Below, piece after piece: positions 1 to 6,823 of a stretch of 64,000 nucleotides of DNA. The stretch spans positions 1,047,001 through 1,111,000 of the forward strand of contig JAXHNP010000006.1 in NCBI GenBank assembly GCA_034520365.1, given 5' to 3'. Below the pieces are notes generated by a model. It worked only from the letters and a program-made list of their open reading frames with translations, was not told where the DNA came from and ran no database searches. Within the stretch, counting starts at the first letter, position 1. Each line of letters opens with the position of its first letter. A program made the translations under genes and the position numbers. Source of the DNA: Desulfobacterales bacterium. Lineage in GTDB: Bacteria > Desulfobacterota > Desulfobacteria > Desulfobacterales > Desulfosalsimonadaceae.

Positions 1-17
1 CAAAATAGCTTTACAGG

Positions 18-1409
18 TTGAGTGCAAAAAAAAATATGATTACTCAAAAATGCAAGCAAATCCTTAACACCTCCTATGACGGGATTTATGTTACTGACAG
101 CTCCGGCAGAGCGCTTTATGTAAATGAGGCATATTTCCAGATCACCGGCCTGAAGCAAGATGACGTGTTTGACAAAACCCTGGATGAATTAATCAGTGGT
201 GGGTACATCAAAAGTTCAGTAGCCAAAAGGGTGCTGCAATCCAAAGAGGTGACAACCATTGTCCAGGAAATAGGCAGCAAACAGGTAATAATTACCGGGA
301 CCCCCTTGCTGGATGAAGATGGAGAGGTTGTTCTGATTGTAATTAATATTCGCGATATTTCTGAACTAAATTTTCTTCGGGAAAAGTATGAAGCCGCCCA
401 CCGCCTGTCAGAGCAATATTATTCAGAGCTTGCAGAACTCAGGCTGCAGCAGTTAAACATGCGGCAAATTGTCGCCAAAAGTAAAAAAATGCATGATCTT
501 ATTCAATTGGCAATGAGGGTATCCAGAGTTGATTCCACTGTGCTTATTAAAGGCGAGTCAGGGGTTGGCAAGGGGGTTTTTGCCGAGATGATCCACAATG
601 CGGGCTTGAGATCGGCCAAGCCCTTTATACATATCAATTGCGCCTCTATCCCGGAAAATTTAATGGAGGCCGAGTTTTTCGGCTATGAAAAAGGCGCTTT
701 TACGGGCGCAAAGGACCAGGGGAAAACCGGATTGTTTGAAATCGCCCATGAGGGCACCATCTTTCTTGATGAAATAGGCGACCTTCCTTTAATTCTGCAG
801 CCCAAATTGCTGCAGGTATTGGAGACAGGCGAGCTTCGCCCGATCGGAGGGGTCAACAGTAAATTTGTTGACGTGCGCGTGATTTCAGCGAGCAACAAGA
901 ATCTCGAAGAGATGGTAAATCAAAAGGAATTTAGGGAGGATTTGTATTATCGTTTGAAGGTGATTGAAATAGAAATTCCTCCCCTGCGGGAACGCAAAGA
1001 GGATATTCCCGCCCTGATTAACAATTACCTGCAAAGATTCAATGCGAGATATGGCTCAGATAAACAGCTTTCCATAGAAGCAATTCACCGGCTTGCAGCC
1101 CACCCCTGGCGGGGCAATATCAGGGAGTTGGAGAATTTAATTGAAAATTTATACGTTATGTCCGACAGTAAGTTCATTACGCTGCCTGATCTTCCAGACT
1201 ATATCGTCAGTCCCCAGCAGGGCCAGACGCCGGCAGACGAACATTTTTCGCCATTGGATATGAAAGAGGCGGTGGTTAAAATAGAAAAGCAAATGATCAA
1301 TGACGCTTTTAAGAAATGCAAAAATACTCGGGAAGCCGCCAGGCTGCTCGGTGTTAGTCAGCCTACACTAGTGCGGAAGATGAAAAGATATGGATTGCAG
1401 GGCTTGTAA
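18..1409 (+). CDS. PAS-domain sigma-54-dependent transcriptional activator
   Basis: Bacterial enhancer-binding protein of 463 residues. An N-terminal PAS-like sensor (about 12-110) and a helical linker precede the AAA+ domain. Walker A is GESGVGKG at 179-186, the sigma-54 contact loop is an intact GAFTGA at 226-231, and Walker B reads FLDEIGD. A Fis-type helix-turn-helix lies at the C terminus (about 425-463). There is no receiver domain, so the PAS probably senses a ligand or redox state. An in-frame stop at 6-8 limits the start to TTG 18 or ATG 36; neither has a clear ribosome site. The gene converges on the glycyl radical enzyme operon, whose upstream DNA holds a sigma-54-like promoter, so it is the likely local activator (inference). 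Family assignment is firm; the target is not proven. Confidence 0.9.
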   Translation: MSAKKNMITQKCKQILNTSYDGIYVTDSSGRALYVNEAYFQITGLKQDDVFDKTLDELISGGYIKSSVAKRVLQSKEVTTIVQEIGSKQVIITGTPLLDEDGEVVLIVINIRDISELNFLREKYEAAHRLSEQYYSELAELRLQQLNMRQIVAKSKKMHDLIQLAMRVSRVDSTVLIKGESGVGKGVFAEMIHNAGLRSAKPFIHINCASIPENLMEAEFFGYEKGAFTGAKDQGKTGLFEIAHEGTIFLDEIGDLPLILQPKLLQVLETGELRPIGGVNSKFVDVRVISASNKNLEEMVNQKEFREDLYYRLKVIEIEIPPLRERKEDIPALINNYLQRFNARYGSDKQLSIEAIHRLAAHPWRGNIRELENLIENLYVMSDSKFITLPDLPDYIVSPQQGQTPADEHFSPLDMKEAVVKIEKQMINDAFKKCKNTREAARLLGVSQPTLVRKMKRYGLQGL

Positions 1410-1410
1410 A

Positions 1411-1442
1411 AGAAAAATGCAGCCCCCGCTGTTGGGGGCCGC
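1411..1442 (-). terminator. Intrinsic terminator of the glycyl radical enzyme operon
   Basis: GC-rich hairpin at 1419-1442 (GCAGCCCCC / GGGGGCCGC with one A-C mismatch, 6-nt loop). On the minus strand it is followed by a U-rich run (ATTTTTCTTTTA). It lies 36 nt beyond the stop codon of the amidase gene and between the convergent regulator and operon. Confidence 0.75.
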
Positions 1443-1477
1443 AAAAATTAACCCGGGAGCTTCAGTCGGGCTGAAAC

Positions 1478-2380
1478 CTAAGCCAGAATATCCGCATATG
1501 CTTGCGGCTTTCTTTCATTTTTAAAGTTGATCACCTGAGTGACTTTTTCAATTTCCTTCAGATCTATTTCTTCAGCTATATGACCCCATTGCTCGTTTTC
1601 AATCTGCTTGATAATCTTACCGGATGGATGGATGATCGCGCTTTTCCCAAAGTGATCTCTAGCCTCGCGTTCCCCTTCATTTTGTTCGTCTCCGGCCTTA
1701 TTTACTTCCACAATATAAAACTGGTTTTCCATTGCTCTTACTTCCAGTTCCTTCAAGAAGGTCTCACTGCGGAAACCCCAGGTTGCCACGAGCACAAAAA
1801 CAATCTGAGCGCCTTTGACCAATAATGATCGATAGGCTTCCGGAAATGAGCGGTCAAAACAGATGAGAATTCCAATCTTGGTTCCGTTATCCAGCTCAAA
1901 AACAGGAAATTCCTTGCCGGCTCCGCCGAATTTTTCAAAGTAGTATTTTTCATCAGTGCCAAATGTCTCGGTATGGATTTTGGGCAGATGTACTTTTCGA
2001 TAAATTCCGACAAGTCCCTTGGTAGGGGACAGGAGACAGGCTGAATTGTAGTAATTTGTTGCTCCATTCTCAACAGCTTTCTCCATAAATGTCCCAATTA
2101 TGTGTGTGTTTAGTTCCTTCGCCCTTCGGGTCAGAGTTGTCACTGTTGGTCCGTCTTTAGTCTCAGCGTAATCAAAGAAGGAGTCTGGATCAATCCCGCC
2201 GACATTCATATCCGATTTCATCGGACCAAAGTATGGCGCGGTCATAAGCTCTGAAAAAGCCACAATATATGGTTGTTCTTTTTTAACCACGTTATCCAAT
2301 GCCTCGTTACAAAGTTTCATATTCTCTTCATAACTTCCTGGATACGGACCTGCTTGAATCCCAGCGACTTTAATTGACAT
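1478..2380 (-). CDS. Carbon-nitrogen hydrolase (nitrilase superfamily amidase)
   Basis: A 300-residue nitrilase-superfamily enzyme with the complete catalytic triad: Glu44 (FSELM), Lys129 (YRKVHLP) and Cys174 (ICFDRSFPE). The family hydrolyses amides, carbamoyl groups or nitriles to an acid plus ammonia. The DRSFPEAYR stretch after the Cys resembles N-carbamoyl-amino-acid amidohydrolases and beta-ureidopropionases more than true nitrilases, but the substrate cannot be read. GGAGG lies 6 nt before the ATG. It is the last gene of the glycyl radical operon, 59 nt after the activase. This suggests the radical chemistry makes or uses an amide- or carbamoyl-containing compound (inference). Confidence 0.88.
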   Translation of the reverse strand: MSIKVAGIQAGPYPGSYEENMKLCNEALDNVVKKEQPYIVAFSELMTAPYFGPMKSDMNVGGIDPDSFFDYAETKDGPTVTTLTRRAKELNTHIIGTFMEKAVENGATNYYNSACLLSPTKGLVGIYRKVHLPKIHTETFGTDEKYYFEKFGGAGKEFPVFELDNGTKIGILICFDRSFPEAYRSLLVKGAQIVFVLVATWGFRSETFLKELEVRAMENQFYIVEVNKAGDEQNEGEREARDHFGKSAIIHPSGKIIKQIENEQWGHIAEEIDLKEIEKVTQVINFKNERKPQAYADILA

Positions 2381-2439
2381 AACATACCTCCATAAAATAT
2401 TTTTTTGGTTTTTGGGGAGTCTTATAGCTTTTTATAAAT

Positions 2440-3408
2440 TTAGCCTCCAATTTTAATACGAAACTTTTGCGCATCAAATAAATTCGAAATATGTTCTATT
2501 TCATTCGGGGTCAAAGGTTCAACATCGTTCAGAGGGTAACTTTTTCCTAATTTTGCGTACTTTTGTACGCCTAAACGGTGATAGGGCAGCAAATGGACTT
2601 CCTCTATGGAACCGTTTAATGTTTTGAGATATTTAGCTGTTTCCTTCAAATGGCTCAGCTGATAATTAACCCCGGGTATAATCGGCATACGGATAATTAT
2701 CTGCTTTTGTTCAGACACAATTTGGTTTAGATTGTAAAGTATTTGTTCATTGGTGACCCCTGTGTATTCAAAATGTTTTAATGGATTAAGGTGCTTGATA
2801 TCAAAAAGAATCAAATCGGATTGGCGTACCAGTGATTTTAAAACGGGCCAATTGGCGTATCCATTAGTTTCTATCGCTGTATGGATTCCCTTAGAATTCA
2901 ACTTGGCTAAAAGAGCGGCTGCAAATTCCGGCTGAGCTGTTGGTTCGCCGCCGGATAGGGTTACGCCTCCTCCGGAATTTCTAAAAAAAGGTTCATCTTT
3001 AAGAATCTCCTCTGTCAGTTCTTTTAACTCTATTGAATAGCCACGCATTTGAATGGATTCGGTTGGACAAGCTTCGGTGCAAATTCCACAGATGTCGCAT
3101 TTGGCTCTGTTGATGATTATTTTGCCCTCCTCAAGGCATAGCGCCCCTTTAGGACAAGATTTAATACACAATCCACAGCCTATACACGAACTGTTGAAAA
3201 CCATTAATTCAGGCTTGGGGGATATGGATTCCGGGTTACAACACCAAACACAATTAAGAGGACAGCCTTTCATAAAGACTACCGTTCTAACTCCAGGACC
3301 ATCGTGCACACAATAGCGCTGAATATCAAAAATTGTGCCCTGTATGCTGTCGCTTCGTTCGTTTCTTGTTTTTCTTAATTCTTTTTTTCCAGGATCTAAA
3401 GAATACAT
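2440..3408 (-). CDS. Glycyl radical enzyme activating enzyme (radical SAM)
   Basis: A 322-residue radical SAM activase that installs the glycyl radical in the partner enzyme encoded just upstream. The SAM cluster motif is C49-x3-C53-x2-C56 (GCPLNCVWC). It is followed by a two-cluster ferredoxin insert (CIGCGLCIKSCP and CDICGICTEACP, about 75-115), as in activases of the CutC/HypD/BssA type but not of classical PFL. The SAM-binding GGE motif (LSGGEPT) is present. AGGAG lies 7 nt before the ATG. It sits 32 nt after the enzyme gene and is cotranscribed with it. Confident as an activase; its specificity follows the partner. Confidence 0.93.
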   Translation of the reverse strand: MYSLDPGKKELRKTRNERSDSIQGTIFDIQRYCVHDGPGVRTVVFMKGCPLNCVWCCNPESISPKPELMVFNSSCIGCGLCIKSCPKGALCLEEGKIIINRAKCDICGICTEACPTESIQMRGYSIELKELTEEILKDEPFFRNSGGGVTLSGGEPTAQPEFAAALLAKLNSKGIHTAIETNGYANWPVLKSLVRQSDLILFDIKHLNPLKHFEYTGVTNEQILYNLNQIVSEQKQIIIRMPIIPGVNYQLSHLKETAKYLKTLNGSIEEVHLLPYHRLGVQKYAKLGKSYPLNDVEPLTPNEIEHISNLFDAQKFRIKIGG

Positions 3409-3440
3409 GTATAGACTCCTAAAGAGAGTTCGAGACTTAT

Positions 3441-5906
3441 CTATATGTTCTGGATTGATCTAAGGATAATATCGTCTTGCAGTTTTTTGTCCAATTCCAC
3501 AAAAAAAGCACTGTAACCCGCGACTCTGACAACTAAATTCCGGTAACTCTCGGGATTCGCTTGTGCTTCTCGAAGGAGTTCAGGAGAAACCACGTTCGTT
3601 TGAACATGCAATCCTTTAAGATCTACCATATACGTTTTTAAGACATCCGCAAACCTTCTGACCTTGTCTTGTTCGGCTACCATTGTAGGTGTTGTACTAA
3701 TAAAGAGAGAGGCAGCATTGGTATGAGATAAGTCAAGCTTACTGGCAGATTTGCATACAGCAGTCGGTCCATTCTTATCACATCCGCTGGTGGGGGTTAT
3801 CCCAGTTTGATGCGGTGCAAAAGCTTTTCGCCCATTAGGGGTTGCGCCTGTCGCCATGCCAAGGGGGACATGGAAGGTCACAGAATGAAATTCCGGCCAC
3901 ATTTTGCCGCCATTTGGATTGTAGCAATTTTGGACGCTATCATAATATAGATGGGCCGCTTGCTTAACTATATCATCTACTTCATTTTCATCATTTCCAT
4001 ATTTTTTTATTTTATTAAGTAAAGTCTGTCTTAATTCCTCCATGCCTTCGAAGTTCCTCTCCAACGCATGAATTAAATCTTGCAGATCAATTTTCCGGTC
4101 TTCGAATACCATTTTCTTAATTGCGTAAAGGGATTCACCCGCTGTAACAATACCGACCCCTGTTATGGTACCCCCCCAGTTATATCTAGCGCCACCATTA
4201 GTTAAGTCCTTCCCCTTCTCAATACAATCATTTAAAAGGATAGAAGTATATACCAACGGCAACTCTTCTTTAAGGATATCTGTTTCAGCGATAATTCCAC
4301 TCTCTTCTACTTTTAAGGTGTAGTCGAGCTGGTGTTTGAATGCTTCCATTACTTCATCAAATGTTTTAAAGGTTTTTACATCACCGGTAGAAATACTTAT
4401 TTTTTTTCGGGTCAGCATATCCATGCCATCGTTTAAGGTAAGTTCCAGTACTTTAGGTATATTGTACCATCCCATATGTAATTTTCCGTAAAGTCCATGT
4501 GCACATACAGTGGAACAACCAAGCATTGTGTAATCCCGCGCATCATCTAAAGAAAGACCGCGCTCCACAAGCCCTTTGATAACCGCTTCATCACCAATGA
4601 GCTGGGGAAGGCCACCTCCTTGTTTATTTACGATTACTGCTTTATCTATAAGTGGTTTGGGAGAGTGTTTGTGGATTCTAAGGCTGGTTTGCGGTCTGGG
4701 TAATTGGACATGCGCCTGGGCTTCTAATAGCATATATGAAAGTTCATTGGTAGCGTCATTTCCGTGTTTATCGACACCCCCGATAGTAATGTGATTGTTT
4801 ACATTTATATTGCCGGAACGGCCAAACTTAATCAGGGAATAGCTTGGTCTGGGCTTAGGCGTTTCACTGCCTTTGATAAAATACAAATCAAGAAGTTCCT
4901 GAGCCTCTTCTTTTGATATAAAGTTTTTCTGTAAATCCTTTTTATAGTAGGGATAAAGATACTGGTCGATACGTCCAGGAGCTGGACCTTCTCCACCATG
5001 CTCACTAAGAGCAATTAATTGGGTGAACCAACAGGATTGTAAAGCTTCATGAAAACTCCTGGCAGGTCGGGCCGGCACTTGACTGCATATATCAGCGATC
5101 TTAAGAAGCTCTTTTTTTCTTTGAGGGCTATTTTCTATGTTGGCAAGTCTTTTTGCTTCATCTGCATAACGCTTTCCGAAGTCGGCCATTGCTTGGCAAA
5201 TAGTTGCGGCGGCGCGCCAGAACATGACTTTTGAATTATACTCCGGGTCTTGTTTGGGTAATTGGGAAATGTTTTTCTCAATCTCTTCTTTTAAACCCAA
5301 GAAGCCCGAGGCTAAAACTTTTTTCACATCGATCATTGTTCGCCCCACAGCAGCTGGATCCATTGATTCCATGTATACCAGATGATCCCTTAGAACTTTG
5401 TCTTGTTCAGGCAGCCGCTCCCAGGTTAAATGCCTCAGCGATTTTCCTTTCCAATATGAAACAACTTCTTTTAAATCCTTTTTGACATCTTCTGTCATTA
5501 GGGGAATTTCGACCCCGATATTTTTTTGGTCTTGAATTTTCAACTCTTCTTCAAGCCAAGCAGTATCAACTTCAGGGAAGATCGGAGCCCCCACATAAGC
5601 TTTAGTATTTTGACCAACAATTAATTCATTGTCCATTATATAGACGCTCATTTTTTTCAGCAGAGCCTGCATCGCCATAGCTCGTCGCTCTAGAATTGGT
5701 TTGCCTTCTGTTTCTTGATATGATTGCGTTATCAGGCGAGCCCTTTCCGAGCAGAAATAATAGGGTTTTGCGTGATTCAATAAATTTTGTCTTACTTTAA
5801 GAACCCTTTCGGTTGGCTGTGTGAGATTTGAAGTTGCGTTATCCTCAAATTTATCAAGTTTGGTATCAATCTTTGTTTTTTCAGTTGCGACGCTAAAGGT
5901 TTCCAT
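3441..5906 (-). CDS. Glycyl radical enzyme of unassigned substrate
   Basis: An 821-residue glycyl radical enzyme. The C-terminal radical loop RVAGYSA contains Gly797. The thiyl cysteine is Cys464 in DYTMLGCSTVC, and a second Cys follows at 468. Diol dehydratases, CutC, HypD and isethionate lyase carry GCVE, where Glu helps catalysis; here the position two after Cys is Thr. The N terminus (ERARLITQSYQETEG, DNELIVG) places it in the broad CutC/HypD/BssA clade rather than PFL. The start chosen is ATG 5906, with AAGGAG 6 nt upstream; a longer frame reaches 5972 but crosses the predicted promoter. The gene is followed by its activase and an amidase. The enzyme class is certain; the reaction is unknown and may be new. 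Confidence 0.9.
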   Translation of the reverse strand: METFSVATEKTKIDTKLDKFEDNATSNLTQPTERVLKVRQNLLNHAKPYYFCSERARLITQSYQETEGKPILERRAMAMQALLKKMSVYIMDNELIVGQNTKAYVGAPIFPEVDTAWLEEELKIQDQKNIGVEIPLMTEDVKKDLKEVVSYWKGKSLRHLTWERLPEQDKVLRDHLVYMESMDPAAVGRTMIDVKKVLASGFLGLKEEIEKNISQLPKQDPEYNSKVMFWRAAATICQAMADFGKRYADEAKRLANIENSPQRKKELLKIADICSQVPARPARSFHEALQSCWFTQLIALSEHGGEGPAPGRIDQYLYPYYKKDLQKNFISKEEAQELLDLYFIKGSETPKPRPSYSLIKFGRSGNINVNNHITIGGVDKHGNDATNELSYMLLEAQAHVQLPRPQTSLRIHKHSPKPLIDKAVIVNKQGGGLPQLIGDEAVIKGLVERGLSLDDARDYTMLGCSTVCAHGLYGKLHMGWYNIPKVLELTLNDGMDMLTRKKISISTGDVKTFKTFDEVMEAFKHQLDYTLKVEESGIIAETDILKEELPLVYTSILLNDCIEKGKDLTNGGARYNWGGTITGVGIVTAGESLYAIKKMVFEDRKIDLQDLIHALERNFEGMEELRQTLLNKIKKYGNDENEVDDIVKQAAHLYYDSVQNCYNPNGGKMWPEFHSVTFHVPLGMATGATPNGRKAFAPHQTGITPTSGCDKNGPTAVCKSASKLDLSHTNAASLFISTTPTMVAEQDKVRRFADVLKTYMVDLKGLHVQTNVVSPELLREAQANPESYRNLVVRVAGYSAFFVELDKKLQDDIILRSIQNI

Positions 5907-5967
5907 GTTTGTCTCCTTGCAAAAAAGTTTTAGATATTTATTATAAGAATAATTGATTAAGATAGAA

Positions 5968-5983
5968 TTCAATTTTTATGCCA
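5968..5983 (-). promoter_or_regulatory. Putative sigma-54 promoter of the glycyl radical operon
   Basis: On the minus strand the 16-nt site reads TGGCAT-N5-TTGAA against the consensus TGGCAC-N5-TTGCA. The -24 GG is intact and the spacing is exact. The -12 GC is GA, which weakens the match. A transcript would start near 5955, about 50 nt before the ATG. A sigma-54 activator gene at the other end of the locus supports it. Confidence 0.5.
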
Positions 5984-6333
5984 GAATATTTTCTAATTTA
6001 ATATTTTTTAACTATTTGATTTAAGCTAATATAAATATAAAATGAGTATATACACATGTAATTTAAGGCCATATGTTTGATGCATATTTGAATCACCGTT
6101 TCGTTTGTGAATCACTGTTTTACTTTAGGTTTGGTAGGTTTTCGTCTCCACTATCGCCTTAAATGTTAGTTACCAGCGGGTTTTTCCTGAGTGAGTTCTC
6201 CGTGGCGGTTCGTGGGTGCTGGTTTTCTGGATGTTCCAGGTACTATTTGCCGCGACCGTGGGTCTGAGGGGCCTTCTGAGAATGAGTTGATAAATTTCAT
6301 TTAGGTGCTGTTTTTTAAATGTTTCGAAATTCC
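5984..6333. other. Gene-free stretch upstream of the glycyl radical operon
   Basis: About 350 bp with no credible reading frame. The first 140 bp are very AT-rich and hold the direct repeat at 6089-6120. From about 6160 the composition shifts to that of the following genes, marking the edge of the AT-rich island. Confidence 0.5.
6089..6120. promoter_or_regulatory. Direct repeat, candidate enhancer for the sigma-54 activator
   Basis: Two 13-bp copies of TGAATCAC(C/T)GTTT at 6089-6101 and 6108-6120, 19 bp apart and on the same face. They lie about 105-140 bp upstream of the putative -24 element, the usual distance for an enhancer-binding protein. No binding data exist; this is inference from position and repetition. 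Confidence 0.45.
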
Positions 6334-6709
6334 CTATCGTTCATCGGTTAACCAATGAATGTATGACGGCCGGAGAATATAGGCATCTCCAGTTCTCCAG
6401 GTGTTTTCAGCGGTCTGGACAAGCACCCGGTACCGCTGATAGGCATCTCCGTCGAATGCATCAATTCGTTGCAAGGCGGGCTGATTCAGATTAAAATAAG
6501 TTGTTCTGCCTGTATGGTCGCCGGGCCGGGGGGATGATGGCCAGGCAAACCTTGGCCTTTCCCCGGAATCGGCCGTAATTTTTTAATATTCCCGGTTTTT
6601 TGTGAAAGTCCCGGCCCGCAATACGGACAAATATTGACGGAACCATTAAAGTTCCGTAAAGAAACAAATTTGTTGTGTTCATCGGATCGATTTTTTCATA
6701 TGGTGGCAT
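6334..6709 (-). pseudogene. Gamma-glutamylcyclotransferase (AIG2-like) family gene with one frameshift
   Basis: The first frame (6491-6709) gives NLFLYGTLMVPSIF and VCLAIIP, the substrate-loop signature (YGTL) and core of the AIG2/GGCT-like fold. It then runs out of frame. The next frame resumes within the same segment as TTYFNLNQPALQRIDAFDGD and AYQRYRVLV and ends at a stop at 6334. Together they make a typical protein of about 120 residues. The break lies in the C/G run at about 6521-6533, so it is either one real indel or a homopolymer sequencing error. No ribosome site precedes the likely ATG. It would act on gamma-glutamyl amines or peptides if intact. Confidence 0.7.
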
Positions 6710-6823
6710 TATTGATCAGGCCGCCGCTAAGTAAGCCATTAATATATATTCAAGATCGACGCCGATTGGGATTTTTTTGCGAAAAATAAGATTTGGGCAA
6801 GGCCCATGCCAGGAAGTTTTTGA

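Noticed and set aside
3441-5906. Choline TMA-lyase, isethionate lyase or hydroxyproline dehydratase
   Set aside because: These carry GCVE at the thiyl Cys; this protein has GCST, and no microcompartment or partner genes typical of them are present.
6760-6790. Sigma-54-like site before ptsP (TGGGAT then TGCG)
   Set aside because: The GG to GC distance is one base short of the strict spacing, and the -24 box is poor.
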